From: Natronococcus sp. AD-5
GTDB lineage: Archaea; Halobacteriota; Halobacteria; Halobacteriales; Natrialbaceae
Assembly (NCBI RefSeq): GCF_030734285.1
Contig: NZ_CP132295.1
Location: forward strand, 930,001 to 994,000
Direction: 5' to 3'
Length of the DNA stretch: 64,000 nucleotides
The position numbers were made by a program, and so were the translations under genes. This document shows, in pieces, positions 34,773-44,746 of this stretch. The number at the start of each line of letters is the position of its first letter. Position 1 is the first letter of the stretch. The notes under the pieces were generated by a model. The model saw only the letters and a program-made list of their open reading frames with translations. It searched no databases and was not told the origin of the DNA.

Positions 34773-35894
34773 ATGTCTTGCTCGTCTATCCTCGTTGCCG
34801 GTGGGTATGGAACCGTGGGAAGGTACATCACCGACGACCTCGCCTCGACGTTTCCAGGTCGCGTGATCGCCGGCGGACGCGACGAACAGAAGGCATCAGC
34901 GCTTGCCGACAAGGTAGGAAACGGTGTCGTCGCACAGCACCTGGACGTAACTGACGCAGATTCTATCGACGCTGCCCTTGAAGGCGTGGGATTCGTCATT
35001 AACACTATTGACCATCCCGATGCCCGGTTGTTTCGCGCCGCGATCGACCACGGGTTCGCCTTCACTTCCATCACGCCCGTTCTCCCGGTCTGGGAGACAG
35101 CACGATCATTGAGCGATCGGGCCGAAGAAACTGGAGCGAGGATTGTCCTCGGTACCGGTATTCAGCCCGGGATCTCGAATATGCTGGCACGCCTGGGCGC
35201 GACGCGCGTCGGTACCGTTGACACGGTCTCCACGGCACTGGTCCTTTCCATCGGCGATGAGTTCGGTCCGGCCAGCTTATCCGAGATGATGGATCTTGCC
35301 AGTCATCCCTACGAAATCGCCATCAGTGGATATCAAAAACACGTCTCGCCCTTCGACGGTGAATCGATGGTCATATTCCCGGAGCCGGTCGGTGAACGAT
35401 GGACCTACCTGTTTCCGTTACCCGACCAGTTCTATTACGCTCAGACGCTCGGCGCAGACACAGTGACCGTTCGCTTCGCGCTCGATCCGCCCTGGCTCGG
35501 ACGCGTTCTTGCAACCGTCGCAGGTTGGGGCAGGGCCTCGACGCTGATGGACCAGCCACTTCCACGTCGCGTGCTCTCCGAAGCACTGGATCTGGTTCAT
35601 CGACTCTACAAGGGCCGTGACTGGTTCTCGCTCACCGTCGATGTCGTTGGATCGGATAGCTCGGTGGCGTTCACGCTCACTGACCTCGGCCAAGCTCGCG
35701 CCACCGGCATCAGTGCGGCGACCGTCGGACGTGCACTGTATGAAGGCCGCATTGACGCGCCTGGCGTCCGGCTCTCTGAGGAGGTTATCGACCCGACGTG
35801 GTTCTTTGGCCGTCTTGCCAAACGGAACCTGACGTATGAGACTAGGTCGAGTACCATATCGCCTACTCTTGATTACGACTCAAACGGAGACTGA
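34773..35894 (+). CDS. Saccharopine-dehydrogenase-like NAD(P)-binding protein
   Basis: About 373 residues from MSCSSILVAGGYGTVGRYIT, a GxGxxG-type Rossmann start. HLDVTDADSIDAALEGVGFV and NTIDHPDARLFRAAIDHG continue the nucleotide domain. LGTGIQPGISNMLARLGATR matches saccharopine-dehydrogenase-family carboxylate oxidoreductases. The C-terminal half is not diagnostic. The upstream ATG at 34722 is an alternative start. Substrate unknown; the gene sits alone at the edge of the plasmid-like block. Confidence 0.8.
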   Translation: MSCSSILVAGGYGTVGRYITDDLASTFPGRVIAGGRDEQKASALADKVGNGVVAQHLDVTDADSIDAALEGVGFVINTIDHPDARLFRAAIDHGFAFTSITPVLPVWETARSLSDRAEETGARIVLGTGIQPGISNMLARLGATRVGTVDTVSTALVLSIGDEFGPASLSEMMDLASHPYEIAISGYQKHVSPFDGESMVIFPEPVGERWTYLFPLPDQFYYAQTLGADTVTVRFALDPPWLGRVLATVAGWGRASTLMDQPLPRRVLSEALDLVHRLYKGRDWFSLTVDVVGSDSSVAFTLTDLGQARATGISAATVGRALYEGRIDAPGVRLSEEVIDPTWFFGRLAKRNLTYETRSSTISPTLDYDSNGD

Positions 35895-36020
35895 CCCACT
35901 AGTTTTCACCTCCATAACTAAATAATAAAAGTCCGGGGTCCAGAGTATGTCAGTATCTCCTTTTTCAGACTGGATTGGGAAGTCTTCTATTTTCCTATCA
36001 AAAATAGATATATCTGGAAT

Positions 36021-36377
36021 TTAAACCCCGCGCTGTAGGCGCTTACGGCGTTCTTCAAACTCTTCATCCGAAATGTCGCCACGGGCATAGGCCAACCTCA
36101 ACTCTTCGAGTGCGGTATCACGTTGTTGAGTACTGGACTGGCGAATCGAACTGTACAGGAGGTACCCGACCCCGAGAATCACGAGCAAAGGGACTACTGA
36201 CATGAGAAGCCACATCCACGTAGCTCCCGTGCCGTTCCACATACTGCCATCCCACATGTGTCCCCACCCCCATACGCCCATCATTGGCATCATCACAACC
36301 ATCATGAGGAAGGGCAGAAGCAGGATTGCAGCGATGACGATCAGGATCGTCCGAACCAGTGAATCATCGGTTGCCAT
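36021..36377 (-). CDS. SHOCT-domain membrane protein (1)
   Basis: 118 residues from MATDDSLVRTILIVIAAILL. Two helices flank a Met/Trp-rich segment (MPMMGVWGWGHMWDGSMWNG), followed by the SHOCT tail ALEELRLAYARGDISDEEFE. SHOCT is a short C-terminal oligomerisation or binding motif. A paralogue is at 52244-52591; both lie near copper or ion genes and both have a Met-rich loop, which may bind copper (inference). Confidence 0.85.
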   Translation of the reverse strand: MATDDSLVRTILIVIAAILLLPFLMMVVMMPMMGVWGWGHMWDGSMWNGTGATWMWLLMSVVPLLVILGVGYLLYSSIRQSSTQQRDTALEELRLAYARGDISDEEFEERRKRLQRGV

Positions 36378-36515
36378 ACTCTGGGATACGCTGTCCAAGT
36401 ATGTTAGCTAGCCCCCGAATCCCACGCGGCAGGAAACATAGTGCGAGCAGACATGAGTGAGTTCCCGGATTTCGAATTCGAACGGCAGCGAAGACGACTC
36501 AAACGCACCAGTTGA

Positions 36516-37508
36516 TCAAAACAAAACAGATCGTTCTTCGCGTATATTTTGCACCCCGAGGTAGAGGATGATCACGCTCATCAGCAGCGCACCACCGAGG
36601 AGGAGCGTCAAACTAAGCGTATGCAGCAGTTCAATGTCGTATGTGTGGCTGATAGTTTTGCTCGCCACCGAGACACTTCCAATGAGTAGCATAGCACCGA
36701 AGGTCGTCCTGAGTTCCGCGTCGTCGAGATAGTCGGTGAGGACAGCACCGATACGAGTTCCGACCGTACTGCCAACGAGCAACGGCACCAACATGGCGAA
36801 ATGGATCGCTCCCTGTTGCCCGTAGACGAATGCCCCGTACGCACTGGAGATGGTAATCTGAAAGATGTCGGTACCGACGGCGACGGCTCCCGGCATCGTC
36901 AAGCCGTACATGAGCGCGGGGACCATCAAGAATCCGCCACCGACTCCGAGGAATCCGGACAGACTTCCGATTAACAACGCGATCGGAAGCACCACCCAGA
37001 CGGAGAGGGTAACGTCATTGTGAAAGGTGACCGTTGGCGGGATAGTGACTCGTTCGAGGTGAGCGGAGAGAGACGACGGATTCTCGACAGAACTCTCGTC
37101 TTCGATCGCGGGATGTCGTCCGTCGCGGATGACGAACACACCAATTGACGCGAGGAGTACGACGTAAAGGAGACTGACGACTAGATCTGCGAGTCCGATA
37201 TCCGCCAGCAGCAGTAGTGCCCGTTTCCCGATCTCGATACCGGCCGTCATTCCGAGAATCAACAGGAAACCGAGTCGATAATCGATATGATCGAGGCCGC
37301 GATGCGTAATCGTCGCAGTGAGTGACGTCCAGAAGACAAATGCGAGTCCCGTTCCGACGGCAGTAGGTGCGGAATGCCCAAGAACGAGAAGTGCAGGGGT
37401 AACGAAGAAACTCCCACCCATCCCGAAGAACCCAAAGAGGATACCGACAGTCAGTCCAAACATGACAAATAGGACGATAAGGGGGATACCCACTTCGAAA
37501 AGGCTCAT
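36516..37508 (-). CDS. TauE/SafE-family sulfite or anion exporter
   Basis: 330 residues, about eight helices in two halves, each with the family's Gly/Pro-rich motif: FGFFGMGGSFFVTPALLVLG and GSLSGFLGVGGGFLMVPALM. The family exports sulfite, sulfoacetate or other small anions and sometimes imports sulfur compounds. It follows the antiporter gene on the same strand by about 100 nt. Confidence 0.88.
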   Translation of the reverse strand: MSLFEVGIPLIVLFVMFGLTVGILFGFFGMGGSFFVTPALLVLGHSAPTAVGTGLAFVFWTSLTATITHRGLDHIDYRLGFLLILGMTAGIEIGKRALLLLADIGLADLVVSLLYVVLLASIGVFVIRDGRHPAIEDESSVENPSSLSAHLERVTIPPTVTFHNDVTLSVWVVLPIALLIGSLSGFLGVGGGFLMVPALMYGLTMPGAVAVGTDIFQITISSAYGAFVYGQQGAIHFAMLVPLLVGSTVGTRIGAVLTDYLDDAELRTTFGAMLLIGSVSVASKTISHTYDIELLHTLSLTLLLGGALLMSVIILYLGVQNIREERSVLF

Positions 37509-37608
37509 ACGCTACTCTACGATTGCGATCGCTACAATTGTTACTCCACCAGTTGTCTGCAATTCTGGAGTGATCTCACTCTCACAAATCTCGGTAATTC
37601 GAGCGTTT

Positions 37609-39714
37609 TTATTCCATTGACAATTGTGGCTGCTCGTCGGTATCTCCACCGACCGGCGGATAGATTACGACGAAGTCGCCCGACGTGAGCGTCGGGACGC
37701 GTTCGGTCAGTTCCTGGAGTTCCGGTCGCCAACCGATGGTGTTTCGGCGAGCGCTCGCACACACCACGAGATCACTCACCGTCACGTCTTCGGAAAGAAC
37801 TCGAATCAATCGATCCCAGTCATCGATGTATTCTCTCTCAATAGGCGTGTTCGATTCGAGTTCTCCGAACAGTTGCTCGTAATAATCCCCAGACTCCTCG
37901 ACGACGAGTGCTCGTATCGGCGCTCCAGTACCCGCTGCGATCCGCTCGATCGTTTGTCCGACTTTGTAGAAGTTTGGGTTGTGCGACAGTTCGGGTGGAA
38001 GCACGACGATGATTCGGGAGACAGTATTGAGCGGTTCCCTGATTCGGGAAACGAGAACGAGTTGGTCAGTCCATGCGAGAACCTGCCGCCTAGTCTGACT
38101 GAAGAGCGGTTGTCTGTAGAGCCGCATCCCGTCCCAGTCGAGAAGGATCGTCGTGATCCGGTTTTCGACGGCTGCACGAGTGATCCCAGAGGCGATGTTG
38201 TGATCGACGCGCGTGTGAAACGTTACCGGCACCTCTGCACCGGCAGCGTACTCTTCCGTGTGTGCGATTGCTGCATCGGCGGTCGCAACCTTTTGCTCCG
38301 TTTTCGGTCCCGGGTGGACGACCGCCAGCGTGTGTAACGGTTCGGTGGATTGTTCCTCCCGAATAGATAATGCTAGATCGAGCAGCGACTCATGATACTT
38401 CATCAGCTTCTCGTGGTGCTCGGGGACCGGAGTAAACGGAATGAGGATCCGTTGGCGAAGGTCGGTCGGCTCGCGTTTCCCTCGCCCCTCTTTCGTCACG
38501 ACTGCTCGACCGTATTTCTCCACCACGATCGGACTGACCAGACTCACAACGAGGATCATCGACACCGCGCCGTTGATCATATCCGTATCGAATCCGGGAA
38601 TACCAGCCTCGAACGCGATGAGCACGATCGCCAACGCTTCGGCCTGTCCGACCGAGAGTCCGAACATGCTTCCGATCTGGTCGTGATCATACGCGTACAG
38701 CAGGCCGGTCAGCCAGGACGCAACGAACTTCGTGACGAGTGTGAGTCCGATAAGCGATCCGGCAAGCAGCAGCGACTCGCGCCCCCCAACAATCAAGCTC
38801 ACATCGACGAGCAACCCTATCGAGAGAAGAAAGAACGGGATGAACAGTGCGTTGCCAACGAACTGGACGCGATTCATCAACGGCCCTCGATCGGGGATGA
38901 GCCGGTTGAGAGCCAGCCCTGCCACGAGCGCTCCGATAATTGGTTCGGCTCCGACTATTTCGGCGAAAACCGCTGAACCGAAGAGGGCAGCCATGACGAA
39001 CAGGAACTCGAAGTAACTCTCTTCAGCGAGGCTCCGAAAGAACCGGCGACCGAGCCACGGAACGATATACCAGATCCCGGTGAAGAGCAGCGTGATGCCA
39101 AGCCCGAGTTCCACCCAAAACAGCCAATCGAGGGGAGCTTCCGCCGAAGCGACGACGATAACGAGGACGAGCAGTGCGAGTACGTTCGTGAGCACAGTGC
39201 CGCCGATGGTTGCTGTGACGGCGTCATTGCCGACGATCCCCAATTGACGGGCAATAGGATACGCGAGCAGCGTATGCGAGGCGAAGATCGCCGCGAACAA
39301 TAACGCCGTCGACAACGAAAATCCGAACACCCACATTCCGAAAACGGTACCGACTCCCTGAGGAATCAGAAATGCGAGAACGCCGAAGATGATGCTCTGG
39401 TCGATGTTATCAAAAAACCTGTTGAGATCGATCTCGACACCGGCGAGGAACATCAGATAGATCAGTCCGACCTCCCCAAGGAGAACGATCGCCTCCCCTC
39501 GCTCGATAATACCAGCTGCATTTGGACCGATCGCAGCCCCAACGAGGATGATTCCGATAATGCCGGGTAATCGATGGCGTTCTAAGAGGAGTGGTGCGAC
39601 GAGAAAGATAACCATCGCCAACGCGAAGATCGTTACCGGATCTTCGACAGGCATGGTTTGAAACAGTGTCACTAGGAGTTCACCGCCGATCAAAACGTCA
39701 TACCACCGCTTCAC
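37609..39714 (-). CDS. CPA2 cation:proton antiporter with C-terminal UspA-type domains
   Basis: 701 residues. Residues 20-410 are a 12- to 13-helix CPA2 exchanger (HRLPGIIGIILVGAAIGPNA, then FGLSVGQAEALAIVLIAFEA). The remaining 290 residues contain two UspA-like modules (HTLAVVHPGPKTEQKVATAD starts the first, IIVVLPPELSHNPNFYKVGQ the second). It probably couples K+ or Na+ flux to protons with nucleotide-dependent control. An ATG at 39654 (MPVEDPVTIF) is an alternative start. Confidence 0.88.
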   Translation of the reverse strand: MKRWYDVLIGGELLVTLFQTMPVEDPVTIFALAMVIFLVAPLLLERHRLPGIIGIILVGAAIGPNAAGIIERGEAIVLLGEVGLIYLMFLAGVEIDLNRFFDNIDQSIIFGVLAFLIPQGVGTVFGMWVFGFSLSTALLFAAIFASHTLLAYPIARQLGIVGNDAVTATIGGTVLTNVLALLVLVIVVASAEAPLDWLFWVELGLGITLLFTGIWYIVPWLGRRFFRSLAEESYFEFLFVMAALFGSAVFAEIVGAEPIIGALVAGLALNRLIPDRGPLMNRVQFVGNALFIPFFLLSIGLLVDVSLIVGGRESLLLAGSLIGLTLVTKFVASWLTGLLYAYDHDQIGSMFGLSVGQAEALAIVLIAFEAGIPGFDTDMINGAVSMILVVSLVSPIVVEKYGRAVVTKEGRGKREPTDLRQRILIPFTPVPEHHEKLMKYHESLLDLALSIREEQSTEPLHTLAVVHPGPKTEQKVATADAAIAHTEEYAAGAEVPVTFHTRVDHNIASGITRAAVENRITTILLDWDGMRLYRQPLFSQTRRQVLAWTDQLVLVSRIREPLNTVSRIIVVLPPELSHNPNFYKVGQTIERIAAGTGAPIRALVVEESGDYYEQLFGELESNTPIEREYIDDWDRLIRVLSEDVTVSDLVVCASARRNTIGWRPELQELTERVPTLTSGDFVVIYPPVGGDTDEQPQLSME

Positions 39715-39835
39715 CTATCCTCTCTCCGGTCGTTTTCGACGATATCTTTGTGTCACAAACCGCCACGGGACCGGATTCCACGGCGAAATAGCGGATTTTT
39801 TGCCAAACTGCCGGAATCGATCGCGGCTATGTGTG

Positions 39836-41188
39836 TCACTCTCTCACGTAGATGAGAAGATCGCTTTGTTGTAGTTCAAAATCGTGATCAGGTGCGAGGT
39901 ACAACTCCTCATTTCGAGTGACACCGATGATGCGGTCAATGTCGAGTGCTGAGAGTTCTCCGTCCGGGTCGCTCAGACGAGTGAACAGGATATCACTATC
40001 AGTACCGCTAACGGGCTCGTCGAGGACAGCAGCAGCGACCATCTGTCCGGAGATAGCCGATAATTCAAGTACGTAGTCAGCGCCTGCCCGTTTGACTCGT
40101 CCAACTGCTTTGCTCTCTGTCACTCGCACAAAAATATCGACTGTCGAATTCAACTCACGGGCAAGTAGTGTTGCGTACAGTGCTTGTCGGTCTTTCGGAA
40201 GCGAAATGATGACTGCGTCTGCGTTTTCGACGCCCGCGTCTTGAAGTGTCTTCGTAGTGGTTGCGTCGCCGACGACGTCCACGTGTTCGTCCTCATCGAT
40301 GTCTACGACGGTCGGATCTGCACCCCAGGTTTCCAACGCCGACCGAACGGTACTGCCGACCGTTCCGTGACCAAGGATAACGATTCGATCGGACGGGATT
40401 CCCCCACTCATCGCATAGTGCGTGGCGAGCGCTTGCCCGATTACCTGTCGTGGCTGTACGACATACTCGACGCCAGCCGAGTGCAGATACTGCCGGAGTG
40501 TCGCGTCCTCAAGCGTTGCGGTTATCGGGACCATCGGAGCCACGTCGCGGACAGCGAGCGCAGCGTTCAGCGTCAACTGATCGTCGCCAGCGACGACCGC
40601 GGCCTGTGCCTTCTCGATCGAGGCTTTCCGGAGGTCGGATTCGGATTCTGGATCCCCGTGTAACACGGTGTGTCCGAGGTCGCGGAGTTCTGCTGCGCGA
40701 TCTTGGTCTGTTTCGATGATTACATATGGGTGTTGATGAGCATGTGACTCAATCTCGGTGATGAACGTGTGGACGAGCGGCGTGTGTCCGGAGATTACGA
40801 CGTGATTTTCGAGTGGCTCAACAGTATCGAACCGTCGTTGCTGGATGAGTTGACTAAACCAGGGCACGACGAATAGTGGCAGGAGGAGAAAGAGGAGCAA
40901 GATGCCGGTGAACTGCATCAGAATCGTAAACAGATTCATGATCGTCGTTTCCCACGGTGCGTCTTGCCCGTATCCCGTCGTCGTCAACGACTGGACGACT
41001 GTCTGAAGGGCAGCAGCGCGAGAGAGGTTGCGGCCCTCGTACACGGCCATACCGTACCAGTAAAAGGCCGTATACACGCTCACGATGACGGCCACGATGA
41101 CGACGTACACTGCGATGCGATACCCGATGCTCAGCCGCGTTAACCGACGTGTCGTCTCCGTTAGCCAGCGATCGATACTCATCCCCAT
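39836..41188 (-). CDS. Potassium channel with two RCK (TrkA-N) domains
   Basis: 450 residues. Two helices flank a pore with selectivity filter TTTGYG (69-74). A first RCK domain starts at ENHVVISGHTPLVHTFITEI and a second at DRIVILGHGTVGSTVRSALE; a TrkA-C-like domain ends the chain. It is an MthK/TrkA-like K+ channel gated by ligand or nucleotide binding. Adjacent to the antiporter on the same strand, which suggests shared control of K+ balance. Confidence 0.9.
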   Translation of the reverse strand: MGMSIDRWLTETTRRLTRLSIGYRIAVYVVIVAVIVSVYTAFYWYGMAVYEGRNLSRAAALQTVVQSLTTTGYGQDAPWETTIMNLFTILMQFTGILLLFLLLPLFVVPWFSQLIQQRRFDTVEPLENHVVISGHTPLVHTFITEIESHAHQHPYVIIETDQDRAAELRDLGHTVLHGDPESESDLRKASIEKAQAAVVAGDDQLTLNAALAVRDVAPMVPITATLEDATLRQYLHSAGVEYVVQPRQVIGQALATHYAMSGGIPSDRIVILGHGTVGSTVRSALETWGADPTVVDIDEDEHVDVVGDATTTKTLQDAGVENADAVIISLPKDRQALYATLLARELNSTVDIFVRVTESKAVGRVKRAGADYVLELSAISGQMVAAAVLDEPVSGTDSDILFTRLSDPDGELSALDIDRIIGVTRNEELYLAPDHDFELQQSDLLIYVRE

Positions 41189-41259
41189 TCATCTATTCTC
41201 GCCATAGCCGAAGACTGCTGGGTCTTTCATCAGCAGTTGGGTGCTACTCGACTCTCTTA

Positions 41260-41526
41260 TCAGGAATGTCCGTCGTCTTCTTCTCTCATTTCGAGCATAT
41301 TCAGGTGCATAATGTGCAGGTGTGTTCCGACGCTGTATAGAAGCAGGCCAAGTCCGACGAATAGCGCGGGCATCACAATCACCTCGTATATCGGGATCAA
41401 CTCCGGAACTGCGAATACCAACAATCCAGCTAAGAAGGTAAGAATGATGATGCTGAACCCTGCCTGAAGGTATCGGTAGCAGGTCTCCGCATCCGGCAGC
41501 AGTTCGATTTTATACTTCTCGGTCAT
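41260..41526 (-). CDS. Small two-helix membrane protein
   Basis: 88 residues: charged N terminus (MTEKYKIELLPDAETCYRY), two hydrophobic helices (about 22-42 and 48-68), and a His/Met-containing tail (GTHLHIMHLNMLEMREEDD). No family is recognised. It lies 70 nt upstream of the potassium-channel gene on the same strand and might be co-transcribed. The 280 bp beyond it (41527-41806) hold nothing I can support. Confidence 0.6.
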   Translation of the reverse strand: MTEKYKIELLPDAETCYRYLQAGFSIIILTFLAGLLVFAVPELIPIYEVIVMPALFVGLGLLLYSVGTHLHIMHLNMLEMREEDDGHS

Positions 41527-41806
41527 GCTATCTCCTTCTATTCATCCTACTATCTTCTTAGGGACAAGTGCTACCGTTCTTACCAGGCACCATGGAAACA
41601 TCATTCTATGTATATTTTCGGTTGCTCATTGAATCGTTGATAGCACTCTTCGCTGCAAAAATAATATGTTTCACCATCGTATTCGATCGAAGCAACTACG
41701 CTATTGCGGGTAACTTGCATCCCACAAACCGGATCAATCGGCATAGTGTGAAGAATATCGCTCCCCGAGAAGGTTATTTTGAAGGTGATCCTGCGGAGGC
41801 TTATTA

Positions 41807-43411
41807 GTGAATACCGCTAAAAACCCAGCAAGAGGTTTGATGGTATCCTTTCACCTTCGATTCTTACGGATCATCATCAAATTGTTCCCGTTCGCGGTAA
41901 TGTTCCTACGCGATCGTCGGCGGTTTCTCGTTCTTGGCAAACCCCGTCCGATCACTCCAGAAAAACACGCCCAGCGTGCACGCCACCTCCGAGAGGCAAT
42001 GCTCGATCTCGGACCGACATTCGTCAAAATTGGTCAAGTACTGTCTACACGTCCTGACATAGTCCCTCAGATTTACGCTGACGAGTTCGTGATGCTTCAG
42101 GATGCAGTCCCGCCCGGCCCGTACCGTGAGATGATTCCCTCGCTCGCATCGGACATCGGGTACCATTCGTACGATGATTTTGATCCAAAACCGATCGCAG
42201 CGGGATCTCTGGCACAGGTCTACCACGCAACCTACCAGGGTGAACAGGCGGCCGTAAAGGTTCGGCGGCCTGGAATCCAAGAACTCATTGAAACTGATCT
42301 ACAAATCATACGCCGACTCATCCCCATTGCACTGCTTCTCACTCCCGATCGGCTTCACTTCTCGCTTAGGAATATCGCCGATGACTTCGAACGTATCATT
42401 CTGGAGGAACTCGACTTCGAGCGAGAAGCCGGAATGATGGACGAGATCAGATCGAATTTCGCTGCTGATGCGGATGAAACAATCCGTATCCCGCGTGTCT
42501 TTCACGATGCCTCCTCCGAACGAATCCTCACTATGGAGTACGTTGCTGGAACGAAAGTGACCAACGTCGATGAACTCAAAGCGAGAGGTCACGACCCGAC
42601 ACAGGTCGCCAGTGATGTGGCGAATGCATATCTCGCTATGGGGCTCGAACATGGAGTATATCACGGAGATCCGCATCCTGGAAACATTGCAGTTGACGCG
42701 ACCGGCCGCATCGTCTTTTACGACTTCGGGATGAGCGGACGGTTCACCCCTGCCAGGCAGAGCAGCGTCGTGAATCTCTATCTCGCCGCTGTCAACCGCG
42801 ACGTCGATGCCATTATCGACGAACTCATCGAACTCGGAGCGCTCGACCCCGACGCCGATAGAACCGCCGTCAAGAATGTTCTTCAATTAGTCATCGAAGA
42901 TCTGGAAGGTAGCGAAACGATGAGTTGGCAGCAGATCATCGATGAGGTAATCGGAATGCTCCACGACTTTCCCTTTCGCATCCCCCCGGACGTTATGTTG
43001 GCCATCCGAGTGGGGACGATCAGCGAGGGTGTTCTCAGACAACTCGATCCGGAGTTCGATTTCCTTGCAACTACACGGGTGTTCCTCCGCAAACACGGAT
43101 TCGTCGAACGAGCAGCCCATATGAAGTTCATCGAGATGCGATCCGAGTTCGAATCCTCTATTTGGGCACTGCTTCGACTACCGACGAAACTCGAGCGAGA
43201 GCTCGATGCGAGAGAGCGAGATCGTAATCAACACGACCAATTCACAGTTCGGTATCAGCAGCGAATGTCGCGGTCACTCGGCTATGCCATCCTCACGGCT
43301 GGAACGCTCATCGGGAGTGCTATCCTCGCAACTCAGAGCAGTACCTATGCTGCAATTGGGATACTGATTGCTCTCGTGTTCCTCATTTTGTTCTTCGTCT
43401 CCACACACTAA
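41807..43411 (+). CDS. ABC1/UbiB-family atypical kinase
   Basis: 534 residues from a GTG. The KxGQ motif (K74-IGQ in TFVKIGQVLSTRPDIVPQIY), the Ala-rich loop AAGSLAQVYHATY, the catalytic HGDPHPGN and the metal-site DFGMSG are present, as are two C-terminal membrane helices. The family are ATPases or kinases linked to quinone or isoprenoid lipid metabolism. In haloarchaea this would concern menaquinone or membrane lipids. Confidence 0.9.
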   Translation: MNTAKNPARGLMVSFHLRFLRIIIKLFPFAVMFLRDRRRFLVLGKPRPITPEKHAQRARHLREAMLDLGPTFVKIGQVLSTRPDIVPQIYADEFVMLQDAVPPGPYREMIPSLASDIGYHSYDDFDPKPIAAGSLAQVYHATYQGEQAAVKVRRPGIQELIETDLQIIRRLIPIALLLTPDRLHFSLRNIADDFERIILEELDFEREAGMMDEIRSNFAADADETIRIPRVFHDASSERILTMEYVAGTKVTNVDELKARGHDPTQVASDVANAYLAMGLEHGVYHGDPHPGNIAVDATGRIVFYDFGMSGRFTPARQSSVVNLYLAAVNRDVDAIIDELIELGALDPDADRTAVKNVLQLVIEDLEGSETMSWQQIIDEVIGMLHDFPFRIPPDVMLAIRVGTISEGVLRQLDPEFDFLATTRVFLRKHGFVERAAHMKFIEMRSEFESSIWALLRLPTKLERELDARERDRNQHDQFTVRYQQRMSRSLGYAILTAGTLIGSAILATQSSTYAAIGILIALVFLILFFVSTH

Positions 43412-43467
43412 TTCGAACTAATGTGTCCTGACTGATTACTTTTTAGGAGGCTGGTCGTAACTAGGGT

Positions 43468-44730
43468 ATGAACGATCAGTCGGATAACGATTATACCGAT
43501 CCATTCAGAGCTGGGGGTGGGCACTTTCCCGGCATCGGTACTGCTACGGATTGTTCAGACCTCTCAATAGCCGTCCTTGGTGGCGCAGTAAGCGGATTGG
43601 CGGCTGCACATGCCTTTCGGTCACTCAACTCGGAGGTCGTCCTGTACGAGCGCCAATCCTATTCCTCAAAGCGAGTCAACTGCGGCGAAGCAATGACTGC
43701 TGCGTCGGCTATCCCGCTAACAAAGACACCAAGAAACGGATTTGCCAACGACACACCTGCGTTCGAGGTGCACGTTTACACAGGTACTGACCCTGGTCAG
43801 CGGCTTGTAAGCAAGGCAGTGTTTCCAGCTCCCGATACATACATCACTGATCGTAATCTCGTCGAACAACAGTGGGCTGCACAGCTGGCAGACGACGGTG
43901 TCGAAATTAACGAAGACTATACCGTCACGAAAGCCGAGTTTGAATCACTCGCTGACACGCACGATATACTCGTTGATGCGACAGGCCAGCCATCTCTCAC
44001 CAGTAAAGTTGCGGGGACTACGAACGAGTACGGCGGGCACCTGACGGCGCTTAATGCTAACGTGACCGGTGATTTCTCCGATCTCTATCCGAAGGCACGC
44101 ATCGTCCTCGAAAACTACGTTGGCTATGCGTGGGCGTTCCCGAAGACACCGACACGCGCCAACGTCGGCATCGGATGGGGCCAGCGCGACCTTCCAGACG
44201 ATTACATGGCCGAATTGAGAGCGGTCTGTGAACGCAATGGCTGGCCTGCGCCCACGAGGGACCAGACGAACGTGGCGATCATCCCTAAGGGACCGAGTTT
44301 GAACCCAGCACGGACCTACCTCCCTACGTACAACGTCGTCCGAGTCGGTGATGCAGCAGGTATCGCTAACCGACTCTCCGGAAAAGGAATCTCTCAGGGG
44401 ATACACTCCTCGTATCTGATGGCACAACTCGTAGCCGAGGACCGCCTCACCGAATATCCGGATGTCCTCCACGATCACCTTCGTTCCGAGCACTTTTTGG
44501 CTCACGTCGTCCGCGGTGTGCTCGAAGCAGGAGAACCCGAATTGCTTGGTGACATCCTCGATACGGTCGCCGGCATTACTATCGAAGACATCGACCGCTC
44601 GCCCCGATTAGCACTGACTCGTCTTCTCCGTCGTCCAACCCTCTTTGCTCGACTGGTAGCACAACCACGGGTTCGCAGAAATGCGTTCGAGGCATACACT
44701 GATCGATGGGAATATCGATCACCAGAATGA
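43468..44730 (+). CDS. Geranylgeranyl-reductase-family FAD oxidoreductase
   Basis: 420 residues. The dinucleotide motif is IAVLGGAVSGLAAAHAFRSL, the substrate-side Cys region KRVNCGEAMTAASAIPL and the FAD motif RVGDAAGIANRLSGKGISQG, all as in geranylgeranyl reductases. It probably saturates isoprenoid chains of membrane lipids or quinones. It starts 57 nt after the UbiB gene, so both are likely co-transcribed and act on lipid-soluble isoprenoids. Confidence 0.85.
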   Translation: MNDQSDNDYTDPFRAGGGHFPGIGTATDCSDLSIAVLGGAVSGLAAAHAFRSLNSEVVLYERQSYSSKRVNCGEAMTAASAIPLTKTPRNGFANDTPAFEVHVYTGTDPGQRLVSKAVFPAPDTYITDRNLVEQQWAAQLADDGVEINEDYTVTKAEFESLADTHDILVDATGQPSLTSKVAGTTNEYGGHLTALNANVTGDFSDLYPKARIVLENYVGYAWAFPKTPTRANVGIGWGQRDLPDDYMAELRAVCERNGWPAPTRDQTNVAIIPKGPSLNPARTYLPTYNVVRVGDAAGIANRLSGKGISQGIHSSYLMAQLVAEDRLTEYPDVLHDHLRSEHFLAHVVRGVLEAGEPELLGDILDTVAGITIEDIDRSPRLALTRLLRRPTLFARLVAQPRVRRNAFEAYTDRWEYRSPE

Positions 44731-44746
44731 TTGGTATCGAATCGAG

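Noticed and set aside
36453-36515. A 20-codon frame (MSEFPDFEFERQRRRLKRTS)
   Set aside because: Too short to judge; no operon or conserved leader.
41568-41806. Plus-strand frame of 79 codons before the UbiB gene
   Set aside because: One hydrophobic patch only; composition and lack of a ribosome site argue against a gene.
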